Part shown: positions 17,953-25,108 of the stretch, one piece after another
Layout: each line of letters begins with the position of its first letter
How positions within the stretch are numbered: position 1 is the first letter of the stretch
NCBI GenBank assembly: GCA_017552435.1
Contig: JAFZPZ010000026.1
Span: 1-39,223 of the forward strand
Source of the DNA: Bacteroidaceae bacterium
GTDB taxonomy: Bacteria; Bacteroidota; Bacteroidia; Bacteroidales; Bacteroidaceae
Reading direction: 5' to 3'
Length of the DNA stretch: 39,223 nt
Notes under the pieces: generated by a model
What the model saw: the letters and a program-made list of their open reading frames with translations, nothing else
What the model was told of the DNA's origin: nothing
Database searches by the model: none
Program-made: the position numbers and the translations under genes

Positions 17953-19811
17953 AATATGCCTATTGCCTTGCTTTCATCGTCTTGGCTTGGTTTTTCCTTT
18001 ATGTAAGGAATGCCGATACTATGTTCTTCCTGCAGGATAGAGGCTGGTGGAACAGTACTAGTCTGTTTTGGAACGATTGTATGACGGTTCCTGGAGGTTT
18101 GCTCGCCTGGACAGGAGCCTATCTGACGCAGTTTTTCTATTATCCGGCTCTCGGTTCCTCATTGCTGATAGGCCTATGGATTCTCACTTTCTGGCTGGCA
18201 AAATGGTCTTTCCGAATTGTTGATGAATGGAGCTTCCTGCTCTTCGTTCCTATGGCTGCCTTGCTTTGCAGCGATATTCAACTGGGTTACTGGGTCTATA
18301 TTTTGAAGGATGTTGACTATGTTTTTTATCATCCTCTGGGACTCTTTGCTGCTCTGCTGCTTTCCGTTCCTTTCTGGACATATCTTCCTGTCGGTGAGAA
18401 GATTCAACAGAGGATAGCCCTTGCCTGGATTCCCATAGTCGCAGCTCTGTTCTACTATCCCCTAGGCGTTTATGCTTTGCTCGCAGCAGTTATTGTAGCT
18501 GTACAGACCCTCTCTAACTCCCCCGTAAAGGGGAGGAATTCAGGACAGAAAGCCTCCCTTTTAAGGGGAGGTTTGGTCGGGTCTGTCCTCCTCCTCACCC
18601 TTTGGCTCGTGCCGCTTCTGGAGACTGCAGGTACCACATTGATGCGCCCGGACCAGCCTTGGATGTATGGATTCCGTAGGTTCGAACTGGATGCTCTGCA
18701 CGACATCTCCCTCGAGATACCATTTTATCTGGTACTCATTGTTCCTGTCATTTTCCCTCTTCTGGGGAGGCTGAAAGCTCAGAGGCTGTTGCTTAGTCAA
18801 AGCATCATGGTTATCACTGCCGTAGCAATGTATTATTGCCTTTCTGCTCGTGACTTTACCGATTATAACTTCCATGCCGAGATGCGGATGCAACGTGGAG
18901 TGGAGGAGTGCCGATGGAACGATGTGCTTCGAGAGGCAGCAAAGGTGAAAGGGCCTGTTACACGGGAAATGGTTATGCTGCGCGACATTGCCCTCATCAA
19001 CAGAGGTGAATTATGCTCCAAACGCTATGCATACAATAACGAAAGTGTTCAACCGACAACAGTCAGCGATTCCATACACCTTCGTATTTGTGACCAGGCA
19101 GCCGACCTCATCTATTTCAATTTCGGAGAAACAGTCTTTGCCATCCGACGTGCCATCGAGCGATGCATGCACTATGGCTATTCCTATTATACCATGCGAA
19201 TGCTGACCCAGTGTGCCCTTGTAAACGGCGAAATGGACAATGCCCGCAAGTACCTGCGCATTTTGGGCCGGACGACTTTTCAAAAGAAGTGGGCAGAGAA
19301 GATTCAGTGTTTCGTCGATGATGAGAGACTTATGGCAGAGAGTGAACTTTTCCGTATGCCGCTGAAGCTTTACAACGAAGGCTCCGAACTTGTCGGAACA
19401 GACGACAAGTATGTTGAGCTGACCATCCTGAAAAAGTGGATGTACACCATCACCAACGATTCCGAGGCACAGGAGGTCGCCCTCGGGTGCGCTATGATGA
19501 TGCGCGACCAGAAGTGCTTCTGGTCACAGGTGCAGCAGTACTATAACATCAACCAGGGTAAACCATTCCCGACCCATGTTCAGGAAGCCATGCTCTTCTT
19601 TGTCTATGAACTGAAGTTCCCAGGGGTGAATCTTTCCTATGTCAAGTTCGATGACCGTGTCGTGGAACGATACAAAGCATTCTTTAATCGCCTAAATCAA
19701 TATTCCGGCAAAGGCATGAACGAAAAGCAGATAGGCAGCGCCCTTCGCCCCGAGTTCGGCGACACCTATATGTGGGACTATTGTGTATTGAGAGAGGTAC
19801 AAACGAATTAG
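17925..19811 (+). CDS. DUF6057-family polytopic membrane protein
   Basis: A 628-residue inner-membrane protein of a Bacteroidetes family of unknown function. About eight to ten hydrophobic segments fill residues 10-310 (for example 'YAYCLAFIVLAWFFLYV', 'GSVLLLTLWLVPLLETAG', 'SIMVITAVAMYYCLSA'). The remaining 310 residues are soluble and helical, with TPR-like features ('RGVEECRWNDVLREAAKVKG', 'NGEMDNARKYLRILGR'). Residues about 194-221 are encoded by a double palindromic repeat (18504-18585) that adds a Gly/Lys/Arg-rich loop between membrane segments. The start overlaps the porin by 28 bases. With porin and lipoprotein neighbours it may belong to an envelope system, but no function can be assigned. 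Confidence 0.8.
   Translation: MGTSVGKILKYAYCLAFIVLAWFFLYVRNADTMFFLQDRGWWNSTSLFWNDCMTVPGGLLAWTGAYLTQFFYYPALGSSLLIGLWILTFWLAKWSFRIVDEWSFLLFVPMAALLCSDIQLGYWVYILKDVDYVFYHPLGLFAALLLSVPFWTYLPVGEKIQQRIALAWIPIVAALFYYPLGVYALLAAVIVAVQTLSNSPVKGRNSGQKASLLRGGLVGSVLLLTLWLVPLLETAGTTLMRPDQPWMYGFRRFELDALHDISLEIPFYLVLIVPVIFPLLGRLKAQRLLLSQSIMVITAVAMYYCLSARDFTDYNFHAEMRMQRGVEECRWNDVLREAAKVKGPVTREMVMLRDIALINRGELCSKRYAYNNESVQPTTVSDSIHLRICDQAADLIYFNFGETVFAIRRAIERCMHYGYSYYTMRMLTQCALVNGEMDNARKYLRILGRTTFQKKWAEKIQCFVDDERLMAESELFRMPLKLYNEGSELVGTDDKYVELTILKKWMYTITNDSEAQEVALGCAMMMRDQKCFWSQVQQYYNINQGKPFPTHVQEAMLFFVYELKFPGVNLSYVKFDDRVVERYKAFFNRLNQYSGKGMNEKQIGSALRPEFGDTYMWDYCVLREVQTN
18504..18585. repeat. Composite palindromic repeat inside the DUF6057 gene
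   Basis: Outer arms CAGACCC (18504-18510) and GGGTCTG (18579-18585) enclose two hairpins, CTCCCC/GGGGAG (18518-18535) and CCTCCC/GGGAGG (18553-18571). The whole 82-base block is translated without a stop. Confidence 0.75.
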
Positions 19812-19835
19812 ACCCCCTAACCCCCTTTAGGGGGA
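19811..19835. repeat. Left arm of a 25-bp inverted repeat
   Basis: C-rich palindromic repeat (CCCCCTTTAGGGGG core) starting at the DUF6057 stop. Its reverse complement recurs, with three or so mismatches, at 19897-19921. Confidence 0.8.
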
Positions 19836-19841
19836 ATTTGG

Positions 19842-19876
19842 ATTAGAGATTAGAGAATAGAGATTAGAGAATAGAA
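19842..19876. repeat. Heptamer array abutting the lipoprotein start
   Basis: Five 7-base units (ATTAGAG/AATAGAG) in the order X X Y X Y, the same order as the array at 4664 and 13552. The ATG at 19877 follows directly. Confidence 0.8.
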
Positions 19877-21409
19877 ATGAATGTCATAAAAACAACTCCC
19901 CCTAAAGGTGGATGGGGGGTCTTTTTCCTCCTGATTCTCCTTGCTGCTTGTTCGGGGCATCCATCCCTGCCGTCAAGCTATACGCAGATGAATACCGAAC
20001 CCAGCATCTGGCCCGACTATGTCGGCGTCACCATTCCGCCGAATATCGCTCCGCTCAACTTCCTTGTGGACAGCGTGGACGATGTGGTGGCAGAAATATC
20101 AATGGTCAATGGTCAATGGTCAATGACTTACGGAGGCAAGGGCGGCAGGGTTCAGATAGATGAGTCCGAGTGGCACGAAATGCTTGCTTCTGCCCGGGGG
20201 AAGAGCCTCTCTGTCACTGTCTATACCAAGAAGGATGGCAAGTGGCGGGCTTACAAGCCTTTCAATATCAATATAGCAGCCGAAGAAATCGACCCCTTTG
20301 TTTCCTATCGTGTTCTGCCTCCAACCTTTGTGGGCTTCGATGAACTCTCCATCCGTCAGCGCAACCTCACGAACTACGATGAGACAATCATCTACAACAA
20401 CAATCAAATCACGGAAGGCATCGAGGGACAGTGTATCAATTGTCATTCCTACCAGAACTACAGCACAGACAACATGATGTTCCACATGCGTCTGCAACAC
20501 CCGGGCACCATGATAGTCTCCGACGGAGAACTTATCTTCGTCAACCTGAAGACCGACGAAATGATATCCCCTGCCGCCTATAATTCATGGCATCCGTCGC
20601 TTCCCATCATTGCTTTCAGCACAGACCATACCATGCAGAGCTTCCATACTCGCGAAATAACAAAGGTAGAGGTGATGGAGTCGGCAAGTGACCTCATTAT
20701 CTATGATGTCAAGAATAATCGCGTTCAGACAGTCCTCAGTGACTCCGCAGAGTTTGAACTCTTCCCGTCGTGGAGTCCCGATGGCAAGTGGCTCTACTAT
20801 TGTTCGGCACATTACGAATACCGGGACAAGTACGAGGATACAGAAGAGTTGCTCGCGAAGTACAAGACCTTGCAGTACAACCTCTACCGCATCTCCTTCG
20901 ACTCTGGGACAATGACTTTCGGCGAGCCGGAACTTATCTATGATGCAGTCGGCAAGAACCGTAGTGCTGTGCAGCCCCGTGTCTCGCGGGATGGTCGCTA
21001 TGTGGTCTTTGCAGAAGGCCCTTGGGGACTCTTCCACATCTGGCATATCTCGGCTGATATCCAAATTCTGGACTTGCAGACGGGAGAACTTCTCGACGCT
21101 TCTGCGATAAACAGTTCACTTCCAGAGAGCTATCCCTCCTTCTCGTCGAACGAACGTTGGATACTCTTCGAGAGTCGTCGCGATGACGGAAATTACACCC
21201 GGACATATTTCGCTTATTTCGATCGGGAAGGCCGCCTTCATAAGCCTTTCCAGGTACCTGCGGAAGACCCGGAATTTTTCCGCCTTTACCTGCGCAGTTG
21301 GAGCCGTCCCGAGCTGATGAAGGAACCTGTCCACATTACTCCCAGACAGTTCTACGAGAAGGCGCTTACAGAGCCAGTCAAAGTGGCCGGGGTAAGCCTG
21401 TCGGAGTGA
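19877..21409 (+). CDS. PD40/TolB-like lipoprotein with one CXXCH motif
   Basis: 510-residue lipoprotein with lipobox 'LLAAC' (Cys25). The signal peptide's front part 'TTPPKGGWG' is encoded by a palindromic repeat (19897-19921). 'GQCINCHSY' (Cys186, Cys189, His190) is a c-type heme motif, followed by 'NMMFHMRLQHPGT'. The second half is a beta-propeller with PD40 repeats ('FPSWSPDGKWLYY', 'QPRVSRDGRYVVFAEG', 'YPSFSSNERWILFES'). A 7-base tandem repeat at 20101-20128 encodes 'MVNGQWSMT' near residue 76-84. It probably works with the upstream porin and DUF6057 protein at the envelope. The heme binding is inferred from the motif only; no partner cytochrome gene is in the window. Confidence 0.82.
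   Translation: MNVIKTTPPKGGWGVFFLLILLAACSGHPSLPSSYTQMNTEPSIWPDYVGVTIPPNIAPLNFLVDSVDDVVAEISMVNGQWSMTYGGKGGRVQIDESEWHEMLASARGKSLSVTVYTKKDGKWRAYKPFNINIAAEEIDPFVSYRVLPPTFVGFDELSIRQRNLTNYDETIIYNNNQITEGIEGQCINCHSYQNYSTDNMMFHMRLQHPGTMIVSDGELIFVNLKTDEMISPAAYNSWHPSLPIIAFSTDHTMQSFHTREITKVEVMESASDLIIYDVKNNRVQTVLSDSAEFELFPSWSPDGKWLYYCSAHYEYRDKYEDTEELLAKYKTLQYNLYRISFDSGTMTFGEPELIYDAVGKNRSAVQPRVSRDGRYVVFAEGPWGLFHIWHISADIQILDLQTGELLDASAINSSLPESYPSFSSNERWILFESRRDDGNYTRTYFAYFDREGRLHKPFQVPAEDPEFFRLYLRSWSRPELMKEPVHITPRQFYEKALTEPVKVAGVSLSE
19897..19921. repeat. Right arm of the inverted repeat, inside the signal peptide
   Basis: Reverse-complement match of 19811-19835. In the plus direction it is followed by CTTTTT, so the pair can form a terminator-like hairpin whose loop holds the lipoprotein start codon. 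Confidence 0.75.
20101..20128 (+). repeat. AATGGTC heptamer repeat within the lipoprotein coding sequence
   Basis: Three exact AATGGTC units and a fourth partial one (AATGACT). One unit more or less would shift the frame. Confidence 0.85.
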
Positions 21410-21426
21410 AATAAACAGACAAAACC

Positions 21427-21461
21427 CATAATAATCAGGTTCAGGTAAACAGATTATTGTG
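21427..21461 (+). terminator. Probable terminator of the leu-porin-lipoprotein unit
   Basis: A 10-bp stem CATAATAATC / GATTATTGTG (one G-U) with a 15-base loop, followed by CTTTTCTTT. The stem is A/T-rich, so strength is uncertain. Confidence 0.45.
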
Positions 21462-21467
21462 CTTTTC

Positions 21468-21499
21468 TTTGGTAGTTAGACATCTTTTTGTTATCTTTG
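21468..21499 (+). promoter_or_regulatory. Promoter of the NusG-like gene
   Basis: TTTG at 21468-21471, 20 bases, TATCTTTG at 21492-21499. The leader is about 33 bases. Confidence 0.75.
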
Positions 21500-21538
21500 C
21501 AGTCAGAATAGCTGATAAAGTCAACAGATGATGTTTTA

Positions 21539-22402
21539 ATGTCCAATGAAAGTTGCATAATTGAACCTCTGCCTTGGCTTGTGATGTATAGCAACAGTGG
21601 CGACATCGGCATACAGGATATTCTGGATGCAAAAAAGGCGGAAAGCGATACGACAGGAATTATCGATTATTTCATACCTTTCGACGTGACGCGTCAGGTA
21701 GTGGACGGTAATACTGTCGAACACAAACGTCTAATCGCCGGCAATTACATCTTCCTTCGGGCAACTAAAGAAGATATCCTTCGCTTGAGGCAGGAGCCTC
21801 CTTTCGATCTGGCTCTCAGGTTTCTTCATCCCCTTTCTTCTCCGACGGGCTGTATCTATATTCCTGATTCCGAGATGCAGATGTTGCGTCTTACAGTCCA
21901 GAAAATGGATGGCGACGCCGAGTATTTTGTGCCGAGCAGTAAGCAGCTTATTGCCGGTGATTATGTCTGTGTCTTCGAGGGCCCTTTTGCCGGCGTAAAG
22001 GGAGTCTTGGAAAGCGTAAAGGGACACGAGGGAGGTAGGGTCATCGTGCCCATAGGCGATGTTCTGGCTGTGCGGACTTCCAGGATTCCTGCCCGGGAGA
22101 TCCAGCTTCTGGACCTGGCAAAAGTTACAGACAGTCAGGCCGGCTCCTATACTTCCCGAGCATATAAGAAGGTGCGTGTGCTTATCGCAGATAGCGAGAA
22201 ACTGCTTTCGGAGAAAGAAAAGACGGGTACCTTGTGCGAGTCTTCCCGCTGTGAAGCCTGTCGTCTGATAATGCGCTTCTCCCAATTACGGTTGTCTGGA
22301 AAGATACGTCTCATGCACGCCCAGGCAATCTATAATCTTCTTCTGGCTTTGGGCGAGACGGATAGCGAGCGTTTCTTCCATTTCCGCAATATGTTGCCCT
22401 AA
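21539..22402 (+). CDS. NusG-like (UpxY-type) transcription antiterminator
   Basis: 287-residue specialised NusG paralogue. The NGN domain is at about 11-105 ('PLPWLVMYSNSGD', 'HKRLIAGNYIFLRA', 'DLALRFLHPLSSPTG'), and the KOW domain at about 137-165 ('IAGDYVCVFEGPFAGVKGV'). A C-terminal helical extension of about 100 residues holds three close cysteines ('LCESSRCEACRL') and is not part of ordinary NusG. Proteins of this kind bind RNA polymerase and keep one long operon, often capsule genes, from terminating. Here no capsule operon follows; the gene has its own promoter and faces a convergent pair. It probably acts elsewhere on the chromosome or is an orphan. Confidence 0.85.
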   Translation: MSNESCIIEPLPWLVMYSNSGDIGIQDILDAKKAESDTTGIIDYFIPFDVTRQVVDGNTVEHKRLIAGNYIFLRATKEDILRLRQEPPFDLALRFLHPLSSPTGCIYIPDSEMQMLRLTVQKMDGDAEYFVPSSKQLIAGDYVCVFEGPFAGVKGVLESVKGHEGGRVIVPIGDVLAVRTSRIPAREIQLLDLAKVTDSQAGSYTSRAYKKVRVLIADSEKLLSEKEKTGTLCESSRCEACRLIMRFSQLRLSGKIRLMHAQAIYNLLLALGETDSERFFHFRNMLP

Positions 22403-22405
22403 TCC

Positions 22406-22774
22406 CTATTTGTTTTTTTCCAGTTCTTGCGGAATCCGAAAGCTTGTGTAAAGTTCCAGAACGCAACCGATGGTCAGTGCAACCACCCATTCCTGTCGGC
22501 GAAAAGGTCCCCAGCTATGCAGCTGCATGCTCATCATTACCAGTGCCAAAACAAAACAACAGCATGCCAGCAGTTGCTGTCGGCGCAGGCGAATCATGGT
22601 TATGGCGCGACCGAGATATTCAGTTCGAATTTGCATTAGTATGAACATGAGTGCCCCTACACCATAGACGTACATTCCGGCTGTTGGATACATAAAAAAA
22701 ATGGCTGCACCGACGAGCATAAGCAACGCTCCGATGCGGAAACAGGCATTTTCCAGCGGACTCAGTTCTTTCAT
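22406..22774 (-). CDS. Small membrane protein, function unknown
   Basis: 122 residues with four hydrophobic segments: about 12-30 ('IGALLMLVGAAIFFMYP'), 32-48 ('MYVYGVGALMFILMQI'), 66-82 ('QLLACCCFVLALVMM') and 92-108 ('EWVVALTIGCVLELYTS'). A basic loop lies between helices 2 and 3 ('RLRRQQ'). It overlaps the DivIC-like gene by 4 bases (ATGA), so the two are coupled. I do not recognise a named family. The pairing suggests a role at the cell envelope, but nothing more can be claimed. Confidence 0.75.
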   Translation of the reverse strand: MKELSPLENACFRIGALLMLVGAAIFFMYPTAGMYVYGVGALMFILMQIRTEYLGRAITMIRLRRQQLLACCCFVLALVMMSMQLHSWGPFRRQEWVVALTIGCVLELYTSFRIPQELEKNK

Positions 22775-23112
22775 TCTGCGTCAGCTTCCGACAATTCCTG
22801 GGTTACTTCCTCCTCTTCACCTACAAAGACGAATACATCTTCGTTAGCGCGTTTCATGTGGTAACGTTCGCGGGCGATTTTTTCTACAGCCTTTGGATTG
22901 TTTTCCAACTCACGGATTTTGCTGTCAGCCTCATCATACTGATGTTTGTAGTTCGCAATCTCCTGACGCAGCATATCGATGCGTACACGCCGAGGATGGC
23001 GGTTCAGGAAACTGTCCTCATCTACTACACCGACAATAAGTACAATAATCAGGATTGTGAGGAGGTATTTGTGTCTGCGCATAAACAGCCAGACGGAATG
23101 TATTTTGCTCAT
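22771..23112 (-). CDS. DivIC/FtsB-like septum formation initiator
   Basis: 113-residue bitopic membrane protein of the FtsB/DivIC family, a divisome component bridging FtsL and FtsQ. Short cytoplasmic start, one transmembrane helix ('LLTILIIVLIVGVV', about 18-32), then a periplasmic coiled coil ('IDMLRQEIANYKHQYDEADS') and the family end 'NPKAVEKIARERYHMKRANE'. An acidic tail ('GEEEEVTQELSEADAE') finishes it. I chose 23112 as start because the in-frame ATG at 23148 lies upstream of the promoter box at 23138-23145. The gene is divergent from dnaX. Confidence 0.88.
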   Translation of the reverse strand: MSKIHSVWLFMRRHKYLLTILIIVLIVGVVDEDSFLNRHPRRVRIDMLRQEIANYKHQYDEADSKIRELENNPKAVEKIARERYHMKRANEDVFVFVGEEEEVTQELSEADAE

Positions 23113-23137
23113 TTGATGTCTGCGTTGTATTTTTCCG

Positions 23138-23145
23138 CAAAGATA
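23138..23145 (-). promoter_or_regulatory. -7 box for the DivIC-like gene
   Basis: Minus-strand TATCTTTG (23145-23138). No good TTTG is found at the expected -33 position. The leader is about 20 bases to the ATG at 23112. Confidence 0.55.
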
Positions 23146-23153
23146 CAAAAAAA

Positions 23154-23181
23154 GTTGATAGTTGATTGTTCATAGTTCATA
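23154..23181. repeat. Heptamer array GTTSATA in the divIC/dnaX interval
   Basis: Four 7-base units (GTTGATA, GTTGATT, GTTCATA, GTTCATA) between the two divergent promoters. Confidence 0.75.
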
Positions 23182-23190
23182 AATTTTTCT

Positions 23191-23198
23191 TATTTTTG
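23191..23198 (+). promoter_or_regulatory. Possible -7 box for dnaX
   Basis: TATTTTTG matches TAnnTTTG, 18 bases before the ATG. No clear -33 TTTG is seen. Confidence 0.4.
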
Positions 23199-23216
23199 CA
23201 AAAATATATTAGTTAA

Positions 23217-24950
23217 ATGGAAAAATACGTTGTTTCCGCATTGAAATACCGTCCGCTGAACTTCGACTCTGTTGTGGGTCAGCGGTCTTTGACAACTACG
23301 CTCAAGAATGCCATCGGCAGTGGCAAGTTGGCGCATGCCTATCTTTTCTGTGGCCCTCGTGGCGTGGGCAAGACGACTTGTGCCCGTATCTTTGCAAAAG
23401 CCATCAACTGTTTTAATCCGCTGGAGGGTGGCGAGCCTTGTGGTGTGTGCGAGAGCTGTCAAGCTTTCGACCAGCAGCGCTCCATGAATATCCACGAACT
23501 GGATGCTGCCAGCAACAACTCTGTGGAGGATATTCGCGAGCTTTGCAAACAGGTGCTTATTCCACCTCAGACGGGGCGATACAAAGTGTTCATCATCGAC
23601 GAAGTGCACATGCTCTCAAGTGCTGCTTTCAATGCATTTCTAAAGACTTTAGAAGAGCCGCCTTCCTACGTCATCTTTATTCTTGCCACTACGGAGAAAC
23701 ATAAAATCCTGCCCACAATTTTGAGTCGGTGTCAGGTCTATGACTTTCAGCGTATGACGACGCAGAACACCATCGACCATCTGATGTATGTGGCAGAGAA
23801 GGAAGGCTATACTGTCGAACCGGAAGCACTGGGTCTCATCGCCGAGAAGGCTGATGGCGGTATGCGTGATGCCTTGTCTATCTTCGACCAGATGGTCAGC
23901 TTTTCGGGCGGGAACATTACTTACGAGAGTGTATGCCAGAACCTAAACGTCCTGAGTCAGGAGTATTACTTCCAACTGGTGGACCATTTTCTGGATTCTC
24001 GTGTGCCGGAGTGCCTTATGCTTTTCAACGAGGTGTTGCAGAAGGGCTTCGATGGCGGTAACTTTGTGGCGGGGCTGGCAACACACTTGCGCAACCTGCT
24101 TGTCAGCCGAGATGCAGTGACACTGCCGCTTCTGGAAATGAGTGATAAGATGCGTGCCCGCTATCAGGAACAGGCTCAGCGTTGTCTTGTACGTTTTATA
24201 TATAAAGCGCTCCGGCTCGCCAACGAATGCGATCTGGCCTATCGCAACTGCCGTAACAAGCGTCTGCAGGTGGAAATTTGCCTCATCCAGTGTGCAGCGC
24301 CTTCCGACACTCCGAAAGAGGGTGTGGAAGAAAAAAAAAATGAGCCGTTAGCAAAAAGTTCGGAAAAACCACAGCCGACTCCCCCCGTGGCTCCGAAAAC
24401 ACAGATTCCTCCAGAAACTCGGAATAATCAGGTTTCTCCGACTGCTTCTACTCCTCCTGAAGCATCGGCCGAACCTTCTCCGCGTAAACTCCCCAAAGTC
24501 TCCTTCAAGCATTTTGGTGCTGCGAAAAAGGAGGGAGAAGAGGCAACGTTGGGGGAGACACCCCCCACCGAAGAGGTCCCGCTGATTGAGCCTATTAATA
24601 GCGATAAACTGACGGCTGCCTGGTATGCTTTTATCGGCGCTCTGCCACGCGAGAATGTTGCCCTTGCCGAACGGTTCAAGGGGCTGCAACCTGTTGTCAA
24701 GGACGACAACACCGCCGTACTCACCGTCAGCAATCCGCAGGTCCAGCAGACCGTAGAGAACCAGATGCCGCAGATTCTGGATACAATGCGCCGCGAACTA
24801 CGGAATGCAGAGTTTCGTATCGAAACGAAACTCGAGGAGTTGCAGGAGGTCGCCAAGTCCTACAACTCGACCGAGATGCTCAAGATGATGCAGAAGCAGA
24901 ATGCCGGTGTCGGCGAATTGGTTAGCAAGTTGGAACTGACATTCGATTGA
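23217..24950 (+). CDS. dnaX: DNA polymerase III subunits gamma and tau
   Basis: Clamp-loader ATPase of the replisome. AAA+ motifs are complete: P-loop 'GPRGVGKTT' (46-54), zinc module Cys64, Cys75, Cys78, Cys81, Walker B 'VFIIDEVHML', sensor 1 'FILATTEKHKILPTILSRCQ' and lid/domain III to about residue 368. Then comes a Pro/Glu-rich linker (about 372-450) and a tau-specific C-terminal domain (about 460-577). At codons 372-375 a run of ten A (24331-24340) is followed immediately by TGA in the -1 frame, so slippage would give a 375-residue gamma form ending at the domain III/IV boundary. The linker also contains a GGGGG/CCCCC palindrome (24551-24566). Confidence 0.96.
   Translation: MEKYVVSALKYRPLNFDSVVGQRSLTTTLKNAIGSGKLAHAYLFCGPRGVGKTTCARIFAKAINCFNPLEGGEPCGVCESCQAFDQQRSMNIHELDAASNNSVEDIRELCKQVLIPPQTGRYKVFIIDEVHMLSSAAFNAFLKTLEEPPSYVIFILATTEKHKILPTILSRCQVYDFQRMTTQNTIDHLMYVAEKEGYTVEPEALGLIAEKADGGMRDALSIFDQMVSFSGGNITYESVCQNLNVLSQEYYFQLVDHFLDSRVPECLMLFNEVLQKGFDGGNFVAGLATHLRNLLVSRDAVTLPLLEMSDKMRARYQEQAQRCLVRFIYKALRLANECDLAYRNCRNKRLQVEICLIQCAAPSDTPKEGVEEKKNEPLAKSSEKPQPTPPVAPKTQIPPETRNNQVSPTASTPPEASAEPSPRKLPKVSFKHFGAAKKEGEEATLGETPPTEEVPLIEPINSDKLTAAWYAFIGALPRENVALAERFKGLQPVVKDDNTAVLTVSNPQVQQTVENQMPQILDTMRRELRNAEFRIETKLEELQEVAKSYNSTEMLKMMQKQNAGVGELVSKLELTFD
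24330..24343 (+). promoter_or_regulatory. dnaX: Putative slippage site in dnaX
   Basis: G followed by A10 and TGA. In the normal frame it reads GAA AAA AAA AAT GAG. A -1 shift on the A tract reads AAA then TGA. Programmed or transcriptional slippage at poly-A is established for dnaX in E. coli (A AAA AAG) and Thermus thermophilus (A9). Confidence 0.6.
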
Positions 24951-25028
24951 CTTACCGGAACGGCAGGATTTTTCAGAAGGTGAGACCATACGGCTTTTTG
25001 CGAATAGCAGAAGGTTTTCATGGCTTTA

Positions 25029-25060
25029 TTTGCACAAATGGGAAAATTGTCGTACCTTTG
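25029..25060 (+). promoter_or_regulatory. Promoter of the MORN-glgB unit
   Basis: TTTG at 25029-25032, 20 bases, TACCTTTG at 25053-25060. Leader about 42-50 bases. Confidence 0.75.
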
Positions 25061-25108
25061 CGCGCAAACGTTGTGAGCCCGCTCTGCGGACTTGCGGCGT
25101 AGTAAGAA

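Noticed and set aside
19811-19921. Insertion sequence ends
   Set aside because: Only 61 bases lie between the arms, with no transposase and no target duplication; it fits two copies of a short palindromic repeat.
24551-24566. Functional hairpin in dnaX stimulating frameshift
   Set aside because: It is more than 200 bases after the A10 run, too far to stimulate slippage; more likely another short palindromic repeat.
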